The translations under genes were made by a program, and so were the position numbers. Shown here piece by piece: positions 7,034-15,046 of a stretch of DNA of 15,270 bases. The stretch is taken from positions 1 through 15,270 of the forward strand of contig JAEZDC010000084.1 of NCBI GenBank assembly GCA_023429825.1, in the 5' to 3' direction. The notes under the pieces were generated by a model. The model made no database searches, was not told where the DNA came from, and saw only the letters and a list, made by a program, of their open reading frames with translations. The DNA is from Bacteroidota bacterium (lineage in GTDB: Bacteria; Bacteroidota; Bacteroidia; Chitinophagales; Chitinophagaceae). Position 1 is the first letter of the stretch. The number at the start of each line of letters is the position of its first letter.

Positions 7034-8890
7034 TTATTTCCCAAACATCCGTACCAGGTAATCTTCTTTAAACTCAAGGTAAGTAGGACTTCCGGTTGGT
7101 GTAATATTAGGCGTATCGCAGTTAAACAATTCTTCCACTAAAGCCAGCATTTCTTTTTGTGCAAGTGCTTGTCCACCTTTGATAGCTTGTTGCCTCGCCA
7201 TACATCTTACCAGCTTTTCTCTTTTGCTGAACTTCATATCACTGCTGAAGTGTTTGAATTGCTCCAGCAATAATTCAATAGAATGTTTTTCATTTCCTTG
7301 CTGCACATCGGCAGGTGTTCCTTGTATAACGAAACTGTTGCCGCCAAACTCTTCTATCTGGAAGCCGATCACAGATAATTCGGGTAAGAGGTCTTCTAAT
7401 AAAATAGCATCAGGTGTTGAAAGCTCCATCGTTATTGGAAACAAACTTTTTTGAGTAGGCATTTGTTTGCCATGGATCGATTGGCTGTATTTATCATATA
7501 ATATTCTTTCATGTGCCAGTTGCTGATGCACAAGTATAAAACCACTGGTAGTAGAAACAACTATGTAGGTGTTATGAAGCTGGAGGAAAGCAGTATCACT
7601 GATAATGTTTATTGAAGAGTGAATACCCGATCCTTTAGAAGAAAACTGTTGCAGTTGTTGACTGCCATTGGCTTGCTGGTTAGTTATTGTTGATTGCTGG
7701 GCAGGCCTGAAAAATTCCTTCCAATGGTTTAATTCGCTTTTCTCATTTGGCTCAATATAGTGTGCCTGGTGTTTTTGTGTAAAGGTTTTATAAAGAGATG
7801 AACCAGTGAGATCTTCTTTCTGATCACTTGTTAATGGTTTTGATACAGCATCCAGTTGTTGTATCTCTGCATTCAAGCTAAAATCCAGCGAAGGTGCAAT
7901 GCTAAACTGAGCTAATGCATGCTTCACCGCAGCCTGCACGAATGCGTACACGATCTTTTCATCTTCGAACTTGATCTCTTGTTTCGTGGGGTGCACATTT
8001 ATATCGACCTGTGAAGGATCAAGATCTATAAACAGAACATATGCAGGAAAGCTTTCTTTAGTGATCATGTCTTCAAAAGCATTCATCACAGCATGATTGA
8101 GATAAGCACTCTTGATGAAACGGTTGTTCACAAAAAAGTATTGCTCCCCTCTTGTTTTCCTCGCTGTTTCAGGTTTACCAACAAAGCCAGTGATATTCAT
8201 GTAATCAGTATTCTCCGATACATTCACAAGTTTTGCATTATACTGATTACCGAGTATCTGCAGAATACGTTGCTTTAAACTTCCTGCTTCAAGGTGAAAT
8301 ACTTGTTGGCCGTTACTCGTGAGTGAAAAGAAGATGCCCGGAAAGCTCATTGCCACACGAATGAACTCATCAACAATATGACGCATCTCCGCAGCATTGC
8401 TCTTGAGAAAATTTCTTCGTGCTGGTACGTTGAAGAAAAGATTCTTCATGCAGATATTGGTGCCGATAGGTGTATTGGTGGCTTCCTGTTTTTTTACAAT
8501 ACTGTTCTCAATTTCTATATAGGTTCCCAGTTCATCTTCAGCACGTTTGGTTTTGATCTCTACCTGAGCCACCGCAGCAATAGAAGCCAATGCCTCGCCC
8601 CTGAACCCCATTGTTTTTATTCTGAACAGATCATCAATTTGTTTGATCTTGCTTGTTGCGTGACGTTCAAATGCCATCCGGGCATCTGTCTCGCTCATAC
8701 CTCTACCATTATCAATAACCTGGATCAGTGCCTTGCCTGCATCATTAACAATTAATTTTATTTCGGTAGCTCCGGCATCTACTGCGTTCTCCATCAATTC
8801 TTTCACAGCACTGGCAGGCCTTTGTATCACTTCGCCGGCGGCAATTTGATTAGCAATATTTTCAGGAAGCAGTTGTATTATATCAGTCAC
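7034..8890 (-). CDS. mutL: DNA mismatch repair protein MutL
   Basis: The product has 618 residues from a GTG start; no in-frame ATG is close upstream, and the MTDIIQLLP opening fits the family. The GHKL ATPase domain is intact: IANQIAAGEVIQRPASAVKE, the KELMENAVDAGA motif (Glu31 general base, Asn35), DNGRGM, RHATSKI, and MGFRGEALASIA. The NVPARRNFLK and DVNVHPTK-like (VDINVHPTKQEIKF) transducer motifs follow. A Gln-rich linker (about 350-425) leads to the C-terminal dimerisation domain. Endonuclease motifs of nicking MutLs are degraded: His455-Gln-Gln-Leu replaces DQHA, Arg566-Gln567 replaces the CH or CR of the second motif, and the region after Cys591 reads PTGSPT instead of PHGRP. It should couple MutS recognition to downstream repair. 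No mutS or mutH gene lies in the window. It converges with the PBP4 gene, 17 bases apart. Confidence 0.97.
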   Translation of the reverse strand: MTDIIQLLPENIANQIAAGEVIQRPASAVKELMENAVDAGATEIKLIVNDAGKALIQVIDNGRGMSETDARMAFERHATSKIKQIDDLFRIKTMGFRGEALASIAAVAQVEIKTKRAEDELGTYIEIENSIVKKQEATNTPIGTNICMKNLFFNVPARRNFLKSNAAEMRHIVDEFIRVAMSFPGIFFSLTSNGQQVFHLEAGSLKQRILQILGNQYNAKLVNVSENTDYMNITGFVGKPETARKTRGEQYFFVNNRFIKSAYLNHAVMNAFEDMITKESFPAYVLFIDLDPSQVDINVHPTKQEIKFEDEKIVYAFVQAAVKHALAQFSIAPSLDFSLNAEIQQLDAVSKPLTSDQKEDLTGSSLYKTFTQKHQAHYIEPNEKSELNHWKEFFRPAQQSTITNQQANGSQQLQQFSSKGSGIHSSINIISDTAFLQLHNTYIVVSTTSGFILVHQQLAHERILYDKYSQSIHGKQMPTQKSLFPITMELSTPDAILLEDLLPELSVIGFQIEEFGGNSFVIQGTPADVQQGNEKHSIELLLEQFKHFSSDMKFSKREKLVRCMARQQAIKGGQALAQKEMLALVEELFNCDTPNITPTGSPTYLEFKEDYLVRMFGK

Positions 8891-9014
8891 GTCAGCGTCT
8901 CTATTGAAGCTGTAAATGTAGTTTAATCGTATTTGAAGTGATACTTAAGAAGCATTTAAGATGAAATTTTAAACTACCGCCGTTGATATTAAATCCTACT
9001 TTTAAATCGTGAAA

Positions 9015-9611
9015 ATGAAGAATATTCTATCGTACCTCTTGTTGCTGTTGATTTTTACTTCTTGTCAAAAAAGTATAGATGACCATTTGGAGGACCGTAT
9101 TAAAGACTCTACTCCCGTTAACCAATACACAGAATATTTTATTGCAAAAGGTGCACAGTATGCAAGTCAAAGTCAGTACTTGCCTGTAAGTGTAACAGAT
9201 ATGAAGTTTACTGTAAAATTTGATAATTCAGCATCTTATAGAACGGTTCAGGATTCTAACCAGGCGGATATAAATAAGCTTTACGGATTTTCTGATAATG
9301 AATTAGATCACCACCAGTTTAGTGCAAGATTTGGCTGGAGATGGTATGAAAATAATTTGCAATTGCTTGCATACGTGTATAATAATGGAGTAAGAGAATA
9401 TAAGCTCTTATGTAATGTAGCAATCGGTGCAGAAATACTCTGCGGCATTAAAGTTTCTGGAAACCAGTACATCTTTACTTTGAATGGCGTACAGACCATT
9501 ATGCCACGAGCGGCGACAACAACTACCGGCAAAGGATATCAACTCTACCCGTTTTTCGGTGGAACAGAAGCATCTCCACAGGATATTCGAATATGGATCA
9601 AGAACTCATAA
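9015..9611 (+). CDS. Unrecognised small lipoprotein, probably beta-rich
   Basis: The product has 198 residues from the ATG at 9015; a GTG at 9009 in the same frame would add two. The signal is short, with Lys2, a Leu-rich core and IFTSC giving a lipidated Cys17. The mature part begins with a charged, probably flexible stretch (about 18-38). A region with many aromatic and alternating hydrophobic residues follows, including FSARFGWRWYENNLQLLAYVYNNG, two cysteines (in LLCNV and ILCGI), and a C-terminal GYQLYPFFGGTEASPQDIRIWIK. The pattern suggests a beta-sandwich domain on the cell surface or in the periplasm, but I do not recognise the family and assign no function. It is transcribed alone: mutL diverges upstream and an intrinsic terminator follows directly. 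Confidence 0.8.
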   Translation: MKNILSYLLLLLIFTSCQKSIDDHLEDRIKDSTPVNQYTEYFIAKGAQYASQSQYLPVSVTDMKFTVKFDNSASYRTVQDSNQADINKLYGFSDNELDHHQFSARFGWRWYENNLQLLAYVYNNGVREYKLLCNVAIGAEILCGIKVSGNQYIFTLNGVQTIMPRAATTTTGKGYQLYPFFGGTEASPQDIRIWIKNS

Positions 9612-9613
9612 AT

Positions 9614-9645
9614 AAAGGGCAACAGAAACGTTGCCTTTTTTCGTT
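9614..9645 (+). terminator. Intrinsic terminator after the small lipoprotein gene
   Basis: GGCAAC (9618-9623) pairs perfectly with GTTGCC (9630-9635) across the loop AGAAAC. A G-T pair and A-T pairs extend the stem outward, and a run of six T follows from 9636. It begins three bases after the stop codon at 9611. This is the clearest terminator in the window and isolates the upstream gene from the GH3 fusion gene. Confidence 0.85.
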
Positions 9646-9711
9646 TCTTTTCTTCACCTGTTAAGCAGAGAATAATGCATTAACTTGCCACCTCTTCAAT
9701 AGGTTGGTTAT

Positions 9712-12612
9712 ATGAAAAAGTTGTTATCAATAGCTTTTCTTGCGGTTGTACTGCAAGCTACAGCTCAAAATTTCTACAAGCGTACGCCTGAAGCAATTAA
9801 ATGGGTGGATAGTGTTTTTGCTACGCTAAGTGCAGAGCATAAAATCGGCCAGTTAATGATCATCAGGGCTCACAGCAATTTGGGTGAACAGCATGTAAAG
9901 CAGGTAGTTGAACAAATTCAAAAATATAATGTAGGTGGGCTTTGCTTCTTCCAGGGTGGCCCCGTAAGGCAGGCTAACCTCACTAATTATTATCAAAGTA
10001 TCGCCAAAACACCATTGATGGTTTGTATTGATGGCGAATGGGGGTTGGGAATGAGGCTGGATAGTGTTATCAGCTTTCCACGGCAATTGATGATGGGTGC
10101 ATTACCAGACGCGGCTTTGGTATATGAATTTGGAAAAGCCGTTGGTGAGCAATGCAAGCGAATAGGGATACATGTAAATTATGCTCCGGTAGTCGACATT
10201 AATAACAATCCGGACAATCCTGTTATCAATGACAGAAGCTTTGGAGAAGACAAATATAAGGTGGCCTTATTTGGTACTCAATACATGAAGGGTATGCAGG
10301 ATGTAGGTGTTATGGCAACCGCAAAACATTTCCCTGGTCATGGTGATGTAGCTGTAGACTCTCACTACGATCTTCCTATTATCAATAAAACAAAAGAGCA
10401 GTTAGATTCTCTTGAATTGTATCCTTTCAGAGAATTAATCAAAGCCGGTGTAGGAAGCATGATGGTCGCTCACTTGTACATTCCATCAATAGATACAACA
10501 AAAAATCAGGCGACTTCACTTTCATATAAGAACGTAACCGAACTCTTAAGAAAAGAACTTGGTTTTGAAGGGATAACCTTTACAGATGCTTTGGAAATGC
10601 AGGGTGTGGCAAAGTTCTATCCTGCAGGTGAGGCTTCAGTTCAGTCACTTATAGCAGGCAATGATATGTTGTGTTTGCCGGGAGATGTGCCGGGCAGTAT
10701 TGCTAAAACAATTGCTGCTATCAATGAAGGCAAATTAAGCTGGGCAGATATCGATTCACGAGTTAAAAAAGTGTTATTGGCAAAATATCATCTCGGTTTG
10801 AGTAATGTTCAGCCTATTAGCACTACTAACATTGTAAATGACCTGAATGCTTCAACGAATGCTATCAGGGAAAAGATCGCAAAGCAGTCAATCACTGTAT
10901 TAAATAATACCAATAAAGAGATACTTCCTTTGGCAACAAAGAAGAAAATATTATATATAGGTCTTGGAATAACCAAGGAGAATTCTTTTGCAAAGAGCCT
11001 GAGGAGATCTTACAAGGCGAAAACAATGTTTGCAGATTATAAAGATTCAGCAGCATTTTCGAAAATAAGAAGCGAGATCAGTAAAGGTCACAACGTAATA
11101 ATAGTGGGGGTACATAATTACAGCAGGAGGCCTGCAGGGAACTTCGGCATCAGCAATGCAGCAGTACGTTTATTAAACGATTTGCAGGGTAATGAGAAGG
11201 TAGTAATATTTGCATTTGGAAACCCTTATGCTATCAGGAATTTCAGCACTGCAAAAAACCTTGTAGCTTGTTATGAAGATGATTCATTAACACACAAAGC
11301 TGCATTTATGCTATTGGATGATGAACTTACTGCAAAAGGAAAGCTCCCTGTCACAGTTGCAACTGGGTTGAAGTTCGGTACAGGAATCACTTACAATAAT
11401 TATTTTCCTGTAGTTGCTCCTGAATTGGCGGGGTTGAAGCCAACACTTACTCAAGAAGTAGATTCTATTGTCAATGATGCCCTTTCAAAAGGCGCCTTTC
11501 CGGGTTGTGTCGTACTTGCAGCAAGAAACGGAAAAGTTTGTTTTTTAAAAGCGTATGGCACTTTGGATTATAAAGCAGACGAGCCGGTAACTACTGAAAC
11601 AATCTACGATGTAGCATCTGTTACAAAGATTTCATCTACTACCATTGGAGTAATGAAGTTGTACGAGGAAGATAAACTTGACTTAGGTGATGAGTTAGAC
11701 AAGTATATTAAATGGGCTGATGGAACTGATAAAGAAGACCTTGAAATAAGAGACATCCTCCTGCACCAGGCCGGTTTGAACCCTTTTATTCCTTTTTATA
11801 AAGAAACAATTGATTCAATGGGCAAGCCGTTACCCCATATCTATCGAACTAAACCAGAAGATGGCTTTACAACCAGAGTAGCTGAGAACCTGTATGTGCG
11901 AAATGATTGGGTAGATACGATGCATAATCGAATTATAAAGTCAAAGCTTACTAATAAGGGTAAATATGTGTACAGTGATAACGACTTTATTTTTTTAGGA
12001 AGAATAATCGAATCTATCACTGGTAAAGGCCAGGATGAATATGTGAAGGAGACTTTCTATGAACCTTTGCAAATGACGAGCACTGCATTTAAACCAAGAG
12101 AACACTACCCGTTGAATATGATCGCACCTACTGAAAGTGAAAAGCATTTTCGACAACAACAAACGAGGGGAGATGTGCATGACGAAGGTGCTGCCTTATT
12201 TGGCGGTGTTTCAGGCCATGCAGGGTTATTCAGCAATGCGTATGATCTTGCACAGCTTTACCAGATGATGCTGAATGATGGAAAGATGAATGGAGTACGA
12301 TATCTAAAAAAGAAAACAATCAGAAAGTTCACTGACTACGGAAGCGATAGCAGCAGAAGAGCCTTGGGTTTTGACAAGCCTGAAAAAGATAACGATACAA
12401 GAAAAGATCCTTATCCCTCTAAATCAGTTTCATCAAAAACATACGGTCATACCGGCTTCACAGGAACCTGTGTGTGGGTAGATCCGGAACATGACCTCAT
12501 ATATATTTTTCTGTCTAACAGGGTGAATCCTACACGAGCCAACAATAAACTTGGACAGCTGAGTGTTAGAGGAAATATACAGGAGGCGATTTATCGATCA
12601 CTCGAAAACTAA
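9712..12612 (+). CDS. GH3 beta-N-acetylhexosaminidase fused to beta-lactamase-family serine hydrolase
   Basis: The product has 966 residues. A signal peptide (about 1-18, likely cut before Gln19 of QNF) sends it to the periplasm. The glycoside hydrolase family 3 domain (about 30-365) has the NagZ-type motif KHFPGHGDVAVDSH (205-218), with the Asp216-His218 acid/base dyad typical of this subgroup, and the nucleophile Asp292 in TFTDALEM. A second alpha/beta domain (about 385-560) follows. The C-terminal beta-lactamase/class C PBP-like domain (about 570-966) has SxxK as SVTK (Ser636, Lys639), YSD at 754-756 and HTG at 913-915. The first half should cleave N-acetylglucosaminyl bonds in peptidoglycan fragments; the second may act on peptide or ester bonds, but its substrate is not evident. 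Similar fusions are known in Bacteroidota. No terminator is visible before the next gene. Confidence 0.93.
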   Translation: MKKLLSIAFLAVVLQATAQNFYKRTPEAIKWVDSVFATLSAEHKIGQLMIIRAHSNLGEQHVKQVVEQIQKYNVGGLCFFQGGPVRQANLTNYYQSIAKTPLMVCIDGEWGLGMRLDSVISFPRQLMMGALPDAALVYEFGKAVGEQCKRIGIHVNYAPVVDINNNPDNPVINDRSFGEDKYKVALFGTQYMKGMQDVGVMATAKHFPGHGDVAVDSHYDLPIINKTKEQLDSLELYPFRELIKAGVGSMMVAHLYIPSIDTTKNQATSLSYKNVTELLRKELGFEGITFTDALEMQGVAKFYPAGEASVQSLIAGNDMLCLPGDVPGSIAKTIAAINEGKLSWADIDSRVKKVLLAKYHLGLSNVQPISTTNIVNDLNASTNAIREKIAKQSITVLNNTNKEILPLATKKKILYIGLGITKENSFAKSLRRSYKAKTMFADYKDSAAFSKIRSEISKGHNVIIVGVHNYSRRPAGNFGISNAAVRLLNDLQGNEKVVIFAFGNPYAIRNFSTAKNLVACYEDDSLTHKAAFMLLDDELTAKGKLPVTVATGLKFGTGITYNNYFPVVAPELAGLKPTLTQEVDSIVNDALSKGAFPGCVVLAARNGKVCFLKAYGTLDYKADEPVTTETIYDVASVTKISSTTIGVMKLYEEDKLDLGDELDKYIKWADGTDKEDLEIRDILLHQAGLNPFIPFYKETIDSMGKPLPHIYRTKPEDGFTTRVAENLYVRNDWVDTMHNRIIKSKLTNKGKYVYSDNDFIFLGRIIESITGKGQDEYVKETFYEPLQMTSTAFKPREHYPLNMIAPTESEKHFRQQQTRGDVHDEGAALFGGVSGHAGLFSNAYDLAQLYQMMLNDGKMNGVRYLKKKTIRKFTDYGSDSSRRALGFDKPEKDNDTRKDPYPSKSVSSKTYGHTGFTGTCVWVDPEHDLIYIFLSNRVNPTRANNKLGQLSVRGNIQEAIYRSLEN

Positions 12613-12672
12613 TTATAAAATTTATTCCAAATCAACCAAAAATAACCAGTGAATAACCTAAACTAAGTAACA

Positions 12673-14397
12673 ATGAAACAAGCAATGCGATTTTCTTTGA
12701 TGGTAGCGGTTACCATCGTTCTTTTTTCTTCCTGTTCAAAAAAGGGTTCAGGAGATGCTAAATACATTCCCAAGGATGCAGCAATGGTCATCAGTTTTAA
12801 TCTCGGCGCAATGGATGACACGCTGAAGAAAGCAGGGATGGGCTTTGATTCTCTCTTTGCTAAAATGGCTCCTAAAGACAGTGCAGGTCAGTCTGAAGTG
12901 CAGCAGATCAAAAATGCAGGATTTGATTGGAAAAAACCTGTTCACATCTTCACTATGCAATATAATACCGTAAAAGGAAACGTTGCAGTAATGAACATGC
13001 TCGGTTCTCTTACAGACACTGCAAAGTTTGTTGCTTTCATAAAGGGTCAAAAGAATTCTGATGAGATAGTAAGAGAGCAAAACTTCAGCTACTCAGTTAT
13101 GGGTAATAATGTTTTAGGCTGGAATGGCAGCAATCTTATCCTGAGCACTTACCAGGTGAAGTCAAATATGGATAGCATTGGAATGATCGATGCGCCACAA
13201 GATATGAGTAAGTACAGGGGAGATATGATCAGCGAAATAAAAAAATATTTCACGCAGGAAGCTTCAGCCTCACTAACAGAAGTGGAGGCTTTCACGGATC
13301 TGGCTAAACAAAATGCGCATGGTTTTTCATGGGTGAATATGCAAAGCATGACTCAGCTTCCGGGAGGGATGCAATTTCCGCAACTGACTGAATTATTGAA
13401 AGACAGTTATGCGGCTTCTACTTTCAATTTTGAAAGAGGAAAGATCGTTTCTGATACGAAGATGTATTTCAGTAAAGCGATGCAAAGCATTCTGGATAAA
13501 AATGAAATGCCTGCTGCTGATCTTAGTTTAGTTGATAGGTATCCTTCAAAAAACATCAATGGATTTTATCTGTTTGGATTGAATCCGCAAGCGATAAATG
13601 CGGTTCTTAAAGAAGCTCAACTCGATGCATTGGCCAATACAGCGCTTTCAAAAGAAGGGTTTCAACTACAGGACATTATTAACGCATTGCAAGGACAGGT
13701 TGCCTTTATCGTTTCTGATATTGGAACAGCACCTGCCGCTGCAACTGGTGAACCAAAATTTGCTAATTGGTTAGTCAACGTCACTATAAAAGATAAGGCC
13801 GCACTAGACAAGATCATTAATTCAGGAGTACAAAAAGGCTTACTCGTAAGACAAGGAGATTACCTTTTATTCAATTCTCCTGCAGGTGGCCCACAAACGG
13901 TAACTCAAAAGATTAAACTAACAGCAACGAATCTTTTTGTGGGTTCCGATTCTGCACTCATCGAAAGTTACATTGCTAACACTGGAGGCGGATCTTTAAA
14001 TGCTGATCTGAAGAAGCGATTTGATGGAAAATCTGCCGCAGGTTATTTTAACTTCAATTCTTTAAATATAAACATGGGTGGTGGGGCTTCTCAAAACAAT
14101 CCAATGGCTATGATGTTAAGTATGGTAACGATGTTCACTGGTCAATTTAACGAGGCTGTTGTTACACTTGATAAATATGATGATGGGAAAATGAGTGGCC
14201 ATAGTGAACTAACATTAAAAGATAATTCACAGAACAGCATGGTGGTAATTACAAAGATGTTTAGTGATATTGCAGCTATGGCTATGCAAATGGGAATGAG
14301 AGGTAATATGGCTGGCGAAGGAGATATGCCTTCTGAAGCAGATTGGAAAAACGCTACTGATAGTGTTTCCGAACCTGCCGAAGCAGATAATAAATAG
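12673..14397 (+). CDS. DUF4836-family lipoprotein
   Basis: The product has 574 residues from the ATG at 12673; an alternative ATG lies four codons on. The lipoprotein signal has Lys2 and Arg6, a hydrophobic core and VLFSSC with Cys21 lipidated. The start of the mature region, AKYIPKDAAMVISFNLG, is the typical DUF4836 opening. The remaining sequence has repeated amphipathic strands and helices with no catalytic motif that I can see. The C-terminal third is rich in methionine (around 466-490 and 535-555) and the tail is acidic. The function of the family is unknown. The gap to the following ABC ATPase gene is one base, so they are surely cotranscribed. The 60-base gap before it is AT-rich without a good promoter box, so it may be read from the GH3 fusion gene. 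Confidence 0.82.
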   Translation: MKQAMRFSLMVAVTIVLFSSCSKKGSGDAKYIPKDAAMVISFNLGAMDDTLKKAGMGFDSLFAKMAPKDSAGQSEVQQIKNAGFDWKKPVHIFTMQYNTVKGNVAVMNMLGSLTDTAKFVAFIKGQKNSDEIVREQNFSYSVMGNNVLGWNGSNLILSTYQVKSNMDSIGMIDAPQDMSKYRGDMISEIKKYFTQEASASLTEVEAFTDLAKQNAHGFSWVNMQSMTQLPGGMQFPQLTELLKDSYAASTFNFERGKIVSDTKMYFSKAMQSILDKNEMPAADLSLVDRYPSKNINGFYLFGLNPQAINAVLKEAQLDALANTALSKEGFQLQDIINALQGQVAFIVSDIGTAPAAATGEPKFANWLVNVTIKDKAALDKIINSGVQKGLLVRQGDYLLFNSPAGGPQTVTQKIKLTATNLFVGSDSALIESYIANTGGGSLNADLKKRFDGKSAAGYFNFNSLNINMGGGASQNNPMAMMLSMVTMFTGQFNEAVVTLDKYDDGKMSGHSELTLKDNSQNSMVVITKMFSDIAAMAMQMGMRGNMAGEGDMPSEADWKNATDSVSEPAEADNK

Positions 14398-14398
14398 T

Positions 14399-15046
14399 AT
14401 GGAGATCCAAATAAAAAAAGTTATGCCATTGCCGCTGAGAGACAAACTCCAGCGGCAATCTTCTGATATATGGAACCAGGAGGTTGTTTTTAAACAAAAA
14501 GATTGTGTGAAGATCATTGCACCAAGTGGAACAGGAAAAACAACTTTGATACACATCATGTATAAGCTTCGTAGCGATTATACAGGTGATGTTCTGTACG
14601 ATGGAAAGAATATTAATTCTAATAGTGCTGAACACATTGCTGTCATTCGCCAACAGAAGCTAAGCATCATCTTCCAGGACCTGCGTTTATTTTCTAATCT
14701 AACAGCAAGAGAAAATATTGAGTTAAAGAGAGTGATGCAAAAACCTTTATATGATTCCGCCATCATAGATGCGATGAGCGAAAGATTAGGAATTGCCCAT
14801 ATTCTTGACCAGAAAGCTGAAATATGTAGTTACGGAGAACAGCAACGTATTGCGATCATTCGTGCATTAATGCAACCATTTGAATTATTATTAATGGATG
14901 AGCCTTTTAGTCATCTTGATCAATCTAATACAAGGAAAGCTGCTGATTTAATTGCTGAAGAATGTAAAAAAAGAAATGCAGGCTTCGTACTAACCGATCT
15001 TGATGAAGACAATCATTTTAACTATAACGTAAAAATGACTTTATAG
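14399..15046 (+). CDS. ABC transporter ATP-binding protein (LolD/MacB-like) lacking the H-loop histidine
   Basis: The product has 215 residues from the ATG at 14399, one base after the previous stop; an in-frame start further upstream would run inside the DUF4836 gene. Motifs in order are Walker A APSGTGKTT (41-49, Lys47), Q-loop Gln93 in IIFQDLRLF, signature SYGEQ (144-148), Walker B LLLMDEP (163-169, Glu168), and a D-loop SHLD (171-174). The switch-loop His expected in a THD-type motif is Asp200 in VLTDLDED. It is small and shares the LolD/MacB layout, with the FQDLRLFSNLTARENI block typical of that class. The permease gene overlaps its stop by one base (TAGTG). It should power or gate that permease at the inner membrane; the cargo is unknown. 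Confidence 0.9.
   Translation: MEIQIKKVMPLPLRDKLQRQSSDIWNQEVVFKQKDCVKIIAPSGTGKTTLIHIMYKLRSDYTGDVLYDGKNINSNSAEHIAVIRQQKLSIIFQDLRLFSNLTARENIELKRVMQKPLYDSAIIDAMSERLGIAHILDQKAEICSYGEQQRIAIIRALMQPFELLLMDEPFSHLDQSNTRKAADLIAEECKKRNAGFVLTDLDEDNHFNYNVKMTL

Noticed and set aside
8378..8755. Plus-strand frame of 125 codons inside mutL
   Set aside because: It is antisense to the conserved ATPase motifs of mutL; its openness follows from the codon pattern of that gene.
8891..9014. Candidate -7 boxes TACATTTA (minus, 8920-8913) for mutL and TACTTTTA (plus, 8997-9004) for the small lipoprotein gene
   Set aside because: Both miss the final G of TAnnTTTG and neither has a TTG at a suitable distance upstream. 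The region must hold promoters, but I cannot place them.
9700..9707. TAGGTTGG before the GH3 fusion gene as a -7 box
   Set aside because: It has one mismatch to the consensus, lies only four bases before the ATG, and no matching upstream element is clear.
12613..12672. Promoter or terminator between the GH3 fusion and DUF4836 genes
   Set aside because: The gap is AT-rich, but I find neither a hairpin with a T run nor a TAnnTTTG box.
12748..13080. Minus-strand frame of 110 codons within the DUF4836 gene
   Set aside because: It is antisense to a clear lipoprotein gene, with no start signal or recognisable domain.
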